A DNA stretch of 64,000 nucleotides from Pseudonocardia sp. (lineage in GTDB: Bacteria > Actinomycetota > Actinomycetes > Mycobacteriales > Pseudonocardiaceae), in assembly GCF_025465255.1 (NCBI RefSeq), contig NZ_JAODNI010000102.1:1-64000 (forward strand), written 5' to 3'. The notes beneath the pieces were generated by a model. It worked only from the letters and a program-made list of their open reading frames with translations, did not search any database and had not been told where the DNA came from. Positions within the stretch are counted from its first letter, which is position 1; every line of letters begins with the position of its first letter. A program made the position numbers and the translations under genes. Below, one piece after another: positions 9,197-18,475 of this stretch.

Positions 9197-9219
9197 GATG
9201 GCCTCCTCGAAGACGGGTC

Positions 9220-9240
9220 CGCCCCGGCCGTTCCGGGGCG
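9220..9240 (-). repeat. short GC hairpin upstream of the hemerythrin-like gene
   Basis: Arms CGCCCCGG (9220-9227) and CCGGGGCG (9233-9240) with a 5-base loop. It lies 24 bases before the hemerythrin-like start codon and about 90 bases past the end of the DUF1360 gene on the same strand, so it could end that transcript or shape the next leader. Confidence 0.35.
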
Positions 9241-9327
9241 TCGCCGTGGTACCCGCGCGGCGACGGCCCAACCACCACCGGGCGTCCGCGCGAAGTGGGC
9301 CGGCCCGTGGCGCGGGGGCCGTCCGTG

Positions 9328-9849
9328 TCACGCCGACTGCTGGGCCCGGGCGTACGCCAGGTGCAGGAAGTCCGCTCCGGTCAGCGCGGTGAACGCGCCC
9401 ATCACGAAGCGGGTGTGCCGCGGGGCGAAGACGAGCCCCACGGCGAACCCGGTGGCGATCCACAGGTCCAGGCAGAACGGGCACGTGATCAGCTCGCCGA
9501 TGCTGTGCCGCAACCCGTTCGCGGTGCGCACCTCCTCCGTCACCTCCGCGGGCCCGCCCGTCCCCGAGTACTCGGTGAACGGGGCGCGGAGGGGGCTGGT
9601 CACGGCGTCCTTGGTGAGGGTGCGCGACAGCTTGTGGGTGCCGGCGGCCATCAGCAGCAGGTCGCGGCCGTCGAGGCCGGACGGCAGGCGGCGTCCCGTC
9701 GCCGCGGCCAGCCCGGCAGCGCCGGCGACGAGGGCGGCGAACACCGCCATCACCAGGACGTACCCGGTCAACGGGCGGTCCTCGCCCTGACGATAGACGT
9801 CCGCCTCGGCCCGCGCGTCCGCGGTGAGTTCGTGCACGGTCTCGGACAT
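9328..9849 (-). CDS. DUF1360 family membrane protein
   Basis: Encodes 173 residues from ATG 9849 (AAAGGAA 9 bases upstream); the ATG at 9888 adds 13 residues with no ribosome site. A first membrane helix YVLVMAVFAALVAGAAGLAA follows a short charged N terminus; later come the family landmarks GTHKLSRTLTKDAVTSPLRA, ITCPFCLDLWIA with the CxxC pair, and a second hydrophobic stretch. DUF1360 proteins are small inner-membrane proteins of unknown role, in Bacillus linked to sporulation. The function here is unknown. Confidence 0.82.
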   Translation of the reverse strand: MSETVHELTADARAEADVYRQGEDRPLTGYVLVMAVFAALVAGAAGLAAATGRRLPSGLDGRDLLLMAAGTHKLSRTLTKDAVTSPLRAPFTEYSGTGGPAEVTEEVRTANGLRHSIGELITCPFCLDLWIATGFAVGLVFAPRHTRFVMGAFTALTGADFLHLAYARAQQSA

Positions 9850-9913
9850 TCGGATTCCTTTCGTCGGGCCCGCATACCCGTTCCGCACCCCTTGACCCGC
9901 CGACCGCGCGACC

Positions 9914-10316
9914 TCAGGAGGCGACCCGGAACGCGTGCCACACCGCCGCCATGTCCTCGGCGTCGTGGCCGGCGCCCGCCGCCGCGGCGAACTGCGCGTA
10001 CAGGGCCTCCATCGGGGTGTCGTCGGTGCCCGCGGCGCGCATCGCGTCGGCGACGAGCGACGAGTCCTTCATCGCGCCGCCCAGGATGAACGCGGGCACG
10101 AACTTCCGCGATCATCGCCTTCGCCTTGAGCCGCGTGTAGTCGCAGTCCAGCGGCCCGCCGGCGATCGAGTCGAGGAAGAGCGACGGGCCGGAGAGCGCT
10201 CGGGCCTTCTCCGGGCTGCGGTTCCACACGGTCACGTCCGGCCCGGCGGAAGCGAGGTCGCGCGCCATCCCGGCGCCCATGGTCCCCGTCCCCAGCACGG
10301 TCACGGTCTTGATCAC
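9914..10316 (-). pseudogene. internally deleted, frameshifted 3-hydroxyisobutyrate-dehydrogenase-like gene
   Basis: The start at 10316 gives VTVLGTGTMGAGMARDLASA, the GxGxxG Rossmann start of the 6-phosphogluconate/3-hydroxyisobutyrate dehydrogenase family, then NRSPEKARALSG. The next residues, PSLFLDSIAGGPLDCDYTRL and KAKAMIAE, belong to the C-terminal domain roughly 120-140 residues further on in intact enzymes. After MIAE the frame shifts by one base and continues as KFVPAFILGGAMKDSSLVAD down to HAFRVAS (stop at 9914). Both the deletion and the frameshift remove the catalytic lysine region, so no active enzyme is possible. Confidence 0.8.
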
Positions 10317-10370
10317 GTCGTCTCCCGCCGCCGTCCCGCCGGCGGACGGTGCGCCGCCAACCGGCGGCTA

Positions 10371-10408
10371 CCCGTCCCGGGCCGTCCCACTCCTGCCGCC
10401 GGGACGGG
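10371..10408. repeat. inverted repeat upstream of the DUF3040 gene
   Basis: Perfect 10-base arms CCCGTCCCGG (10371-10380) and CCGGGACGGG (10399-10408) with an 18-base spacer, 72 bases before the DUF3040 start. It could be an operator or a terminator for the decayed gene on the other strand; sequence does not decide. Confidence 0.35.
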
Positions 10409-10480
10409 CAATCCCCCGCACGAGGGGATGGCCGCCGTCTCGTGGGGTAGCTCAAGCGCTATCAGGAGAGGGGAAGCAGT

Positions 10481-10849
10481 GTGCTCAGCGGTGACGAGAA
10501 GCGCGCGCTCAGAGACATCGAGCAACGCATGGAACGTGACGACCCGGGCCTGGCCCGCCAACTGGCGCGCCTCGCTCCGGAGAAGCCGCCGGGCGAGCCC
10601 GTCCGCGCGGCCGGTGCCCCGCCGTACGGGCGGTCGCGCGGTGGCGACGGTGGCTCGGACCGGTACGCGGAGCTGCTGGGTGCCGGGGTGCTCATCCTGG
10701 TCGGCACCGTCGGCATCCTCGCCGGCGTGACGACGATGACGCTCAGCACCTTCCTGTGGGGTGCCGCCGCCGGAACGCTCGGCAGTCTGTGGTGGGCGTC
10801 GGCCCGTCGATCACGACGCTCGGACCGGACAGACGGCGACCCCCCGTGA
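10481..10849 (+). CDS. DUF3040 membrane protein
   Basis: Encodes 122 residues, GTG start at 10481 with AGGAGAGGGG upstream. The opening MLSGDEKRALRDIEQRMERD is the standard DUF3040 start (acidic amphipathic helix, normally MxLSExEqrxLxeIExxLxxdDP). Two short hydrophobic segments follow (LLGAGVLILVGTVGILAGV and TLSTFLWGAAAGTLGSLWWA), then a basic tail. DUF3040 proteins are common in actinobacteria and their role is unknown. It heads the row of stress-linked genes. Confidence 0.85.
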   Translation: MLSGDEKRALRDIEQRMERDDPGLARQLARLAPEKPPGEPVRAAGAPPYGRSRGGDGGSDRYAELLGAGVLILVGTVGILAGVTTMTLSTFLWGAAAGTLGSLWWASARRSRRSDRTDGDPP

Positions 10850-10889
10850 CGGCGGGAGCGTGCCGCTCGTCCTCACCTGGCGCGAGGCC

Positions 10890-11828
10890 TCAGCCGAGGC
10901 GGCGGACCCGGTCGAGGATCTCGGTGAGCACCGCGTCGGTGTCGGCGTCCAGCGCCACGTGCACGGCCGGGCCCACCGCATCCGGACGGCCGTCCGGGAT
11001 CGTCGCCCCGCGGGCCGGCCCGAGGTCGCAGGCGACCCTGATCGGCATCGACGTCGTCCGCAACGTCCCGGGGAGGATCGCCTCCAGGACCGCCAGCGCG
11101 TCGTGCAACGCCACCGCGTCGACGCCGTAGCGCTCCCGGAACGCCGCGCGGTAGAGCTCCAGGACTCCTGCCAGCGTCGCGCACCGCGGTCCGCTCGCGG
11201 CCAGCGCGTCGAGCCACGTCGCGCCGGCGAGGCAGCGCATCGTGAGGTCCAGCGGCACCAGCGTCACCGGGACGTCCGGCTGGGTGAGCACCCGGTGCGC
11301 AGCCTCGGGGTCCGCCGAGACGTTGAACTCGGCGCGGCCGCGGGTGTTGCCCGCCCCGAGCGAGCCCGCCATCGCCACGATGCGGCTGATCCGGGGCGCC
11401 AGCTCGGGGTGCACCGCCAGCAGCAGCGCCACGTTGGTCAGGGGCCCGATCGTCGCGATCGTGACCGGTTCGGTGGCCTCCGCCAGCACGTCGGCCATCA
11501 GCGCGACCGCGCTCCGCGGGTCTGCGGCGACGGGGGCCGGGAAGTCCGCGGACCGCATGCCCAGACCGTCGGCGCCGTGCCACTCCGGCGCCCACTCGTC
11601 CTGCAGGTGGACGAGCGACCTCGCCGCCCCCGCCGCGACGGGCACGTCGGTGCGGCCGGCGAGCGCGAGCACGCGTCGGGCGTTGAGGAACGTCTTCTCG
11701 ATCTCGACGTTGCCGAACGGGACCGTCACCGCCCGGACGTCCGCCTCGGGACTCTGCATCGCGAGGACCAGCGCCACCGCATCGTCCACGCCCGGGTCGG
11801 TGTCGATGATCAGCGGGATGCGCGGCAT
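10890..11828 (-). CDS. inosine/uridine-preferring nucleoside hydrolase
   Basis: Encodes 312 residues. The N terminus IPLIIDTDPGVDDAVALVLA holds the aspartate cluster DxDxxxDD that binds calcium and the ribose in this family; VTVPFGNVEIEKTFLNARRV and TIATIGPLTNVALLLAVHPE are further hallmarks. The enzyme hydrolyses the N-glycosidic bond of nucleosides for purine/pyrimidine salvage. No signal peptide, so it is cytosolic. ATG 11828. It sits alone on the minus strand inside the stress island; a second, secreted member of the fold lies at 43067-44083. Confidence 0.92.
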   Translation of the reverse strand: MPRIPLIIDTDPGVDDAVALVLAMQSPEADVRAVTVPFGNVEIEKTFLNARRVLALAGRTDVPVAAGAARSLVHLQDEWAPEWHGADGLGMRSADFPAPVAADPRSAVALMADVLAEATEPVTIATIGPLTNVALLLAVHPELAPRISRIVAMAGSLGAGNTRGRAEFNVSADPEAAHRVLTQPDVPVTLVPLDLTMRCLAGATWLDALAASGPRCATLAGVLELYRAAFRERYGVDAVALHDALAVLEAILPGTLRTTSMPIRVACDLGPARGATIPDGRPDAVGPAVHVALDADTDAVLTEILDRVRRLG

Positions 11829-11924
11829 CGGGTCGTGCTCTCCTTCGTCCGGTTCGTACTCCCCGGGGACTTTATGGCAGCACGGGTGACGGCCGCGGAG
11901 CGGTCGGCGAAGAGGCCGGGCGGA

Positions 11925-12125
11925 TCAGGTCGGCAGGTCGGGCCCGGCGTCACCCCGCCATTCGCCGCTCACGCCGGAGTCGGGCCCGCCCTCCTTGGGC
12001 CGCCGCTCCTGCTCGGACTCCTCGGTCTCGCCACCGTCCCCCTCGTCGTCGGCGACGGCGAGGTCGTCGACGTGGTCCTCGTGCAGCGGGGACGCCGGTT
12101 CCGGCTCGGTCGGGTCATCAGCCAT
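11925..12125 (-). CDS. small acidic hypothetical protein
   Basis: A 66-residue frame starting at ATG 12125. Composition is strongly acidic (HEDHVDDLAVADDEGDGGET) with no hydrophobic core, so probably disordered. Third codon positions are almost all G or C, as in real genes here, but no good ribosome site precedes the ATG. It is the nearest minus-strand gene to the nucleoside hydrolase, 96 bases ahead of it. Not recognised as a family; a chance frame remains possible. Confidence 0.45.
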   Translation of the reverse strand: MADDPTEPEPASPLHEDHVDDLAVADDEGDGGETEESEQERRPKEGGPDSGVSGEWRGDAGPDLPT

Positions 12126-12226
12126 GGCCGGGGATTCTGCCCGCCCGGGGCGCGCCGGCCAACCGGCCGCCTCCGGGTGCGACCCGGCCTGGCGGACCGA
12201 GCGAACCGGCCGCGGTTGGCCGTCCC

Positions 12227-12664
12227 ATGACGGTGCGCACGCGGGCCGGCGTTCCCAGGATGTCGGGCGTGGAGCGCGAGGACGTGGGGCCGGGTGTGCA
12301 CGAGGAGGTGGCGGACCTCGGACGTCCGATCGCCTACCTCGCGCTCGCCGAGGGCACTCCCGTCCTCGACCCGGACCGTCGCCGGGTCGGGGTGGTCGAC
12401 CACGTGGTCGCCGACGTCGACCTCGACCTCTTCCACGGCGTCGTCGTGCACACGCACCCGCTGCCCGGAGCGCACCGCTACGCCGATCGCGACCAGATCG
12501 CCGGGCTCCACGAGCGCGCGGTGCTGCTGGCGGTCGGGGTCGATGACCTGCACGAGCCCACCGAGCCCGGTCCTCCGCGCCGGGACGACCATCCCCGCGG
12601 GCCCGAGACCCCGCTCGAGGCCGGGCTGCGCCGGGCCTGGGACTGGATCACCGGCCGACGCTGA
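12227..12664 (+). CDS. PRC-barrel domain protein
   Basis: Encodes up to 145 residues. DLGRPIAYLALAEGTPVLDP followed by DRRRVGVVDHVVADVDLDLF is the PRC-barrel beta pattern seen in RimM and photosynthetic reaction centre H subunits; stand-alone actinobacterial versions have no known role. ATG 12227 and ATG 12260 are both possible and neither has a clear ribosome site. The C-terminal third (PGPPRRDDHPRGPET) is low complexity and ends in an amphipathic LEAGLRRAWDWITGRR. The DUF2267 gene follows by 15 bases. Confidence 0.7.
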   Translation: MTVRTRAGVPRMSGVEREDVGPGVHEEVADLGRPIAYLALAEGTPVLDPDRRRVGVVDHVVADVDLDLFHGVVVHTHPLPGAHRYADRDQIAGLHERAVLLAVGVDDLHEPTEPGPPRRDDHPRGPETPLEAGLRRAWDWITGRR

Positions 12665-12679
12665 CGCAGGAGGAGCGCG

Positions 12680-13447
12680 ATGGACCACCAGCAGTTCCTG
12701 ACCATGGTCGCCCAGATCGCCGAGGCCGACCCGGACACCGCCGAGCGCGCGTCCGAGGCCGTCCTCACGGTGCTGGGACGGCACGTGACCCGCGGCGAGG
12801 CCGCCGACGTGCTGCGGCGCCTCCCCCCGGAGCTGCAGCCGTTCGCCTGGTCGCCCGGCAGCCCCGAGTCCTTCCCGCCGGAGGAGTTCCTGCGCCGCGT
12901 CGGCGAGCAGGAGGGTACCGATCCGGTCACCGCCGAGCGGCACACCCGGGCCGTGTTCATCGCGTTGCGGCAGACCATCGGCGACGACGAGTACGCCGAC
13001 GTCCGGGCCCAGCTCGGGAGGCACTACGACGCCCTGCTGGACGCGGAGACGTTCGTGCCGTCCGTCGAGGCCGTCGTCGGCGCGGTCGCCGCGAAGAGCG
13101 GGCTCGACCAGGACGCCGCGCGGAGGCTGACCGAGGCGGTGCTCGAGACCCTTGCCGAACGTATCGCCCCCGGCGACTCCGACGACCTCGCGACCCGGCT
13201 GCCGGTGGCCCTGCACCCCCCGCTGCACCGCGGCCGCGACGCCGACGACCTGTCCCGCCGGATGGAACTCGAAGAGTTCGTCCAGCGCGTCGCCCGGCGG
13301 GCCGACCTGCCGCTGGGCGACGCGGTACGCCGCACCCCTGCGGTGTTCGCCGTGCTGCGCACCATCGTCGGTGACGAGTTCTTCGACATCACCGTGCAGC
13401 TGCCGGACGACTACCGCCCGCTGCTCGGCGCCGCCCGGACCGGCTGA
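12680..13447 (+). CDS. protein with tandem DUF2267 repeats
   Basis: Encodes 255 residues, ATG 12680 with GGAGGAGCG ahead. DUF2267 units repeat: FLTMVAQIAEADPDTAERAS with VLRRLPPELQPF, FLRRVGEQEGTDPVTAERHT, SVEAVVGAVAAKSGLDQDAA, and EEFVQRVARRADLPLGDAVR. Each unit is a helical segment with a conserved leucine/arginine LPxxL pattern; three to four units are visible where most proteins have one or two. Function unknown; the family is typical of stress and dormancy loci in actinobacteria. Followed by 12 bases and the MBL gene, so probably one operon. Confidence 0.8.
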   Translation: MDHQQFLTMVAQIAEADPDTAERASEAVLTVLGRHVTRGEAADVLRRLPPELQPFAWSPGSPESFPPEEFLRRVGEQEGTDPVTAERHTRAVFIALRQTIGDDEYADVRAQLGRHYDALLDAETFVPSVEAVVGAVAAKSGLDQDAARRLTEAVLETLAERIAPGDSDDLATRLPVALHPPLHRGRDADDLSRRMELEEFVQRVARRADLPLGDAVRRTPAVFAVLRTIVGDEFFDITVQLPDDYRPLLGAARTG

Positions 13448-13459
13448 GGAGGAGGGGCC

Positions 13460-14089
13460 GTGCTCCCACGTATCGATCGGGTGGTCACCGCCGCGACGAT
13501 CGCGACCGACGACGGGCAGCGGACCGTGGAGACCACCACGTGGCTGCTCGGCGACGAGGAGCAGGTCCTCGTGGTCGACGCCGCGCACGACGCCGCGCCG
13601 ATCCGCGCCGCGGTCGGCGACCGGCGCGTGGTCGGGGTCGCGTGCACGCACGGCCACCGTAACCATGCAGACCAGGCCGTGGCGCTGGCCGATGCGGTCG
13701 GGGCGCCGACGATGGTGAACGAGGAGGACCGGCCCCTGTGGGACGAGGTCCACCCCGACCACGGACCCGACGAGGACCTCGCGCACGAGGAGGAGATCGC
13801 CGTCGCGCACGTCCAGGTCCGGGTGCTGCACACCCCGGGCCACACGCCCGGCTCGGTGTGCCTGTACGTGCCGGCCCTCGACGTCGTGTTCACCGGCGAC
13901 ATGCTGCTCAAGGGCGGCCCGCTGCGCGTGGACCGGACGCTGAGCCGCTACCCGCCGATCACCCGGTCGCTGCGCGAACGGGTGCTGGGGCTCCCGCCGC
14001 AGACGCGCGTCCTGCCCGGGCACGGGGACGAGACGACGATCGGCGACGAGCGCGACCTCCCGGAACTCGTGCCGCCGCTGGAACCCTGA
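13460..14089 (+). CDS. MBL-fold metallohydrolase with Asn in the metal motif
   Basis: Encodes 209 residues from GTG 13460 (GGAGGAGGGG ahead). The beta-lactamase fold motifs are VACTHGHRNHA (His64, His66, His69), LHTPGHTPGSVCLY (His128), FTGDMLLKGG (Asp147) and LPGHGDETTIG (His188). The usual HxHxDH carries Asp, which binds the second metal; here it is Asn68. The overall layout resembles actinobacterial thiol-linked hydrolases related to glyoxalase II and to MscR-partner proteins. The substrate is unknown. The frame is intact and the other ligands are kept, so the protein is probably functional, perhaps with one metal. Confidence 0.85.
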   Translation: MLPRIDRVVTAATIATDDGQRTVETTTWLLGDEEQVLVVDAAHDAAPIRAAVGDRRVVGVACTHGHRNHADQAVALADAVGAPTMVNEEDRPLWDEVHPDHGPDEDLAHEEEIAVAHVQVRVLHTPGHTPGSVCLYVPALDVVFTGDMLLKGGPLRVDRTLSRYPPITRSLRERVLGLPPQTRVLPGHGDETTIGDERDLPELVPPLEP

Positions 14090-14179
14090 CGGGACCGACC
14101 TCCGAGGGCCAACGGCGGCGCGGCACCTGGGCTCGCCGGACCGGTGACCGGTTGGGCCGCCGCGAGCAGCATCGTCGGC

Positions 14180-14755
14180 ATGTCTGCGAGCCGAGCCGCC
14201 GCCCCACCGGTCCGTGTCCCGCGCGGCGCCACCCCCGAGGGGGACGGCATCGTCGTCGGTGCCGGGCCGGTGGACGTCGAGGCCTACATCGACTTCGGTT
14301 GTCCCTTCTGCAAGCAGTTCGAGCTGATGGCGGGGCCGACCCTGGACCGGCTGCTCGAGGACCGGATCATCAGCTTCGTCCGCCACCCGATGGACTTCCT
14401 CGACGCGGTCTCCACCACCGAGTACTCGACGCGCGCCGCCGCGGCCTCGGGGGCGGCCTCGGACGCGGGCAGGTTCCACCAGTACGCCCAGACCCTGTTC
14501 GAGTACCAGCCGCCCGAGGGCGGGCCCGGCCTCACGGACGGGCAGCTCGTCGAACTCGGCCAGACGATCGGGATCACGGACCCCCAGTTCCCCGAGACGA
14601 TCCGGCAGGGCACCTACCTGCCCTGGCCGCCGTTCGTCACCCAGCGCGCCACCGAGCGGGGCGTGGCGGGGACGCCGAGCGTCTTCGTGCGCGGCGTCGC
14701 GGTGCCGGCCCGGCCGGGTCCGATCCTGGCCGCGGTCGAGTCCGCGCTCGCCTGA
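14180..14755 (+). CDS. DsbA-family thioredoxin-fold protein
   Basis: Encodes 191 residues from ATG 14180; an in-frame GTG 14144 adds 12 residues. Motif DFGCPFCKQFELMA gives a CPFC active site; the cis-proline loop is GTPSVFVRGVAVPA. This is the DsbA/thioredoxin_4 arrangement, thiol oxidase or disulfide isomerase. No convincing signal peptide or lipobox is present, so unlike many DsbA-like proteins it may act in the cytosol. The spacing to the upstream MBL gene is 90 bases. It fits a redox-stress function with the universal stress protein downstream. Confidence 0.85.
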   Translation: MSASRAAAPPVRVPRGATPEGDGIVVGAGPVDVEAYIDFGCPFCKQFELMAGPTLDRLLEDRIISFVRHPMDFLDAVSTTEYSTRAAAASGAASDAGRFHQYAQTLFEYQPPEGGPGLTDGQLVELGQTIGITDPQFPETIRQGTYLPWPPFVTQRATERGVAGTPSVFVRGVAVPARPGPILAAVESALA

Positions 14756-14802
14756 GCGGCACCGAGAAGGTTCCGTCGTCGATCCGCCCTCGGGAGGTCC
14801 CC

Positions 14803-15000
14803 GTGCGACCGCACGACATGCAGGCCTTCGAGGAGGCCCGCAGCGAGGCCTACCGGCTGCTCGGCGATGTCCAGGACCTGCTCGACACCGACTTCTCGCC
14901 GGGAACGGCGCCGACCGGGCTGGCCGCCGCCGCGCTCGCGGAGGCGCTGCGGCACATCGACGCCGCCGAGGACGCGCTGGACCGGGCAGGGCTCGGGTGA
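14803..15000 (+). CDS. small helical hypothetical protein
   Basis: A 65-residue frame with GTG 14803, GGGAGG 5 bases ahead. The sequence MQAFEEARSEAYRLLGDVQD, then LAAAALAEALRHIDAAEDAL, predicts two amphipathic helices joined by a Gly/Pro turn. Codon use is normal for the locus. Not recognised as a known domain. It sits between the DsbA-like and universal stress protein genes, so a role in stress is only guilt by neighbourhood. Confidence 0.65.
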   Translation: MRPHDMQAFEEARSEAYRLLGDVQDLLDTDFSPGTAPTGLAAAALAEALRHIDAAEDALDRAGLG

Positions 15001-15115
15001 GCCTGCGACCGTCCTGCCGGGCCGAGCCGCCGACGCCGGGTTCGCCCGTACAGGTCGACGCACCGCCGGGCCGTGGACGCCACCGTTGCCCGGGAACCGG
15101 CGGAAGGAGCTCGCG

Positions 15116-15616
15116 ATGGCATCGGGACCGGCAGTGATCGGGTTCGACGGGACCGCGGCGGCGGAGCGGGCGGTGCGCGAGGCGGGAGAGCTGCTCGCCC
15201 CGCGCCAGGTGCTCGTGGTGGTCGTCGTCGAGGAGGGGGAGACGTTCGGGTCGGCGGTGGCTCCGATGTTCGCCGCCGGGCTGCCGGTCACCGAGGTGGA
15301 GATCCGCAACGCGCTGCTGGCCGAGGAGGAGGTGGTGCAGCAGGCGAAGCGACTGACGCAGAGGGGCGTCGTCCTCGCCCTGGAGGCGGGGCTCAAGGCC
15401 GTCGGCCTCACCGTCGCCGACGACGTCCCGATCGCGACGACCCTGCTCCGGGTGGCCGAGGAGCAGGACGCGCCGGTGGTCGTGGTCGGTGCGCACCGGC
15501 GCGGGGCCCTCAGCGAGCTGCTCGTCGGCAGCACGACGAAGGACCTGCTCAAAAGGGCCACGATCCCCGTGCTGGTGGTGCGCGAACCGGACGACGACGA
15601 GCGCGCGGACGGCTGA
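15116..15616 (+). CDS. universal stress protein (UspA fold)
   Basis: Encodes 166 residues, ATG 15116 with GGAAGGAG 6 bases ahead. The fold signature is present: GPAVIGFDGTAAAERAVREA at the N terminus and APVVVVGAHRRGALSELLVG then STTKDLLKRATIPVLVV at the C terminus. The GxxHRxG / GSTT pattern is the ATP-binding kind (G2xG9xGST), so it probably binds ATP. Single-domain USPs of actinobacteria rise under hypoxia and starvation. It precedes zwf by 51 bases. Confidence 0.9.
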   Translation: MASGPAVIGFDGTAAAERAVREAGELLAPRQVLVVVVVEEGETFGSAVAPMFAAGLPVTEVEIRNALLAEEEVVQQAKRLTQRGVVLALEAGLKAVGLTVADDVPIATTLLRVAEEQDAPVVVVGAHRRGALSELLVGSTTKDLLKRATIPVLVVREPDDDERADG

Positions 15617-15667
15617 GGCCCGCGTCCCCTGCGCGGCACGTGTCGATCACCGAGGAAGGGTCGTGCA

Positions 15668-17131
<1,464 letters not shown>

Positions 17132-17316
17132 GGAGCCGGTGCCGCCCGTCCTGGACCTGCCGGGGCGACCGGGAGCCGGCAGTTCGGCCATGCCGGGCCG
17201 ATCAGCGCGCCCCGCCGCGCTGGCACCGTAGGCGCCGCCGGCAGGGAGCCGGCCGCCGAGCCGCACGCGCTGACGATCATCCTCGACGGGGTGCCGGTCA
17301 GCGGAGGAGGACCGTG

Positions 17317-18459
17317 ATGCTGGAGGTCGAGACGGTCGACCGGATCCTGCGGGTGCACGGTGACGGGCTGCCGGTGCTGAGCCTGTACGCCCGGTTCGAC
17401 CCCGACGACCGCAGGGCCTTCCCGAGCCGGGTGGACGAGCAGCTGCACGAGGTGCGTCTGCTCCTCAAGGACCCCGCGCTGAACCGGGACGCCCGGCTGT
17501 CGCTGCGCGGCGACGTGGCGCGCATCGAGGAGGCCGTGACGGAGGAACGCCTGCACCCGCAGGCGGTCGCGTTCTTCTCCTGCTCCGGACGGGACCTCTT
17601 CGAGGACGTCGAGCTGCCCCGCCCGGTGCACGACCGGCTCGTGACCGACGAGACGGCCTGGGTCCGGCCGCTCGTGGCGGTCCTCGACGAGTACCACCGC
17701 TGCCGGGTCGTGCTGGTCGACCGCGGCCTCGCCCGGTTCTTCGACCTCTACCAGGACGAGCTGGTGGAGCGTGGTGGGCCGCTCCGGGACCGGGCGCTGC
17801 GCAAGCCCGACTACGCGGCCGGGATGCGGGAGCACACCACGCAGAACAAGGCCGAGCTGCTGGCGAAGCGGCACTACCGCGCCGTGGCCGAGCGACTGGA
17901 CGAGGAGGCCCGCCGGCACGAGTTCGACATCGTCGCCGTCGGCGGCCACGAGCACGAGATCCCGGAGTTCCTCGACCACCTCCCGGCGGCCGTGCGCGAG
18001 CGCGTCGCCGGGACGTTCTCCGTGCACCCGCGCGAGGACGACCTCGGGACGATCCGCGGCCGTGCCGAGGAGGTGGTGCAGCGCTACGAGCGGGCGGAGG
18101 AGCAGCGGCTCGTGGCCGAGACCCTCGAGCGGTGCGCGGCAGGCGGGCTCGCGGTCGCCGGGCTGCCGGACTGCCTGTGGGCCGGTGCCACCGCCGCCGT
18201 CGGGCAGCTGCTCGTGCAGGACGAGGTCGTGCAGCCGGGGCTGGTCTGCGACACCGACGGCTACCTGGCGGTCGAGGGCGAGCGGTGCCCGGTGTGCGGC
18301 CGGGAGCTCCGCCGGACCCCGGACGTCATCGACGAGCTCGTCCAGGCCGTCATCGACGAGGGCGGGGGCGTCGAGCACGTCGAGGCGGACACGCCGCTGC
18401 GCGAGCACGTCACCGCCGCCTCGCTCCGTTTCCCCCTGCCTGCACGCCCGGCGAGCTGA
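17317..18459 (+). CDS. baeRF/Vms1-type release-factor-like protein (Rv2629-like)
   Basis: Encodes 380 residues, ATG 17317 with GGAGGAGG 6 bases ahead. The opening VDRILRVHGDGLPVLSLYAR, the central VRPLVAVLDEYHRCRVVLVD and the later FDIVAVGGHEHEIPEFLDHL follow the bacterial eRF1-like (baeRF) family, related to the ribosome rescue factor Vms1/ANKZF1 and to mycobacterial Rv2629. A CPVC pair sits in the last 80 residues. A role in peptidyl-tRNA release or ribosome rescue is inferred from the family only. Followed closely by the thioredoxin-like gene. Confidence 0.75.
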   Translation: MLEVETVDRILRVHGDGLPVLSLYARFDPDDRRAFPSRVDEQLHEVRLLLKDPALNRDARLSLRGDVARIEEAVTEERLHPQAVAFFSCSGRDLFEDVELPRPVHDRLVTDETAWVRPLVAVLDEYHRCRVVLVDRGLARFFDLYQDELVERGGPLRDRALRKPDYAAGMREHTTQNKAELLAKRHYRAVAERLDEEARRHEFDIVAVGGHEHEIPEFLDHLPAAVRERVAGTFSVHPREDDLGTIRGRAEEVVQRYERAEEQRLVAETLERCAAGGLAVAGLPDCLWAGATAAVGQLLVQDEVVQPGLVCDTDGYLAVEGERCPVCGRELRRTPDVIDELVQAVIDEGGGVEHVEADTPLREHVTAASLRFPLPARPAS

Positions 18460-18475
18460 CCCGCAGGGAGGCTCG

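Noticed and set aside
9914-10316. Small intact gene of about 100-180 residues in the dehydrogenase remnant
   Set aside because: The longest frames only join fragments of known domains in the wrong order or frame.
11865-11878. Possible DosR half-site GGGGACTTTATGGC upstream of the nucleoside hydrolase
   Set aside because: Only the left half matches; the right half is unrelated.
13460-14089. MBL-fold gene as a pseudogene because of the Asn change
   Set aside because: The frame is intact and all other metal ligands are kept.
11969-15496. A 1175-residue open frame on the minus strand
   Set aside because: It runs antisense through six plus-strand genes with good families; residues are dominated by R, G, H and A from antisense GC codons.
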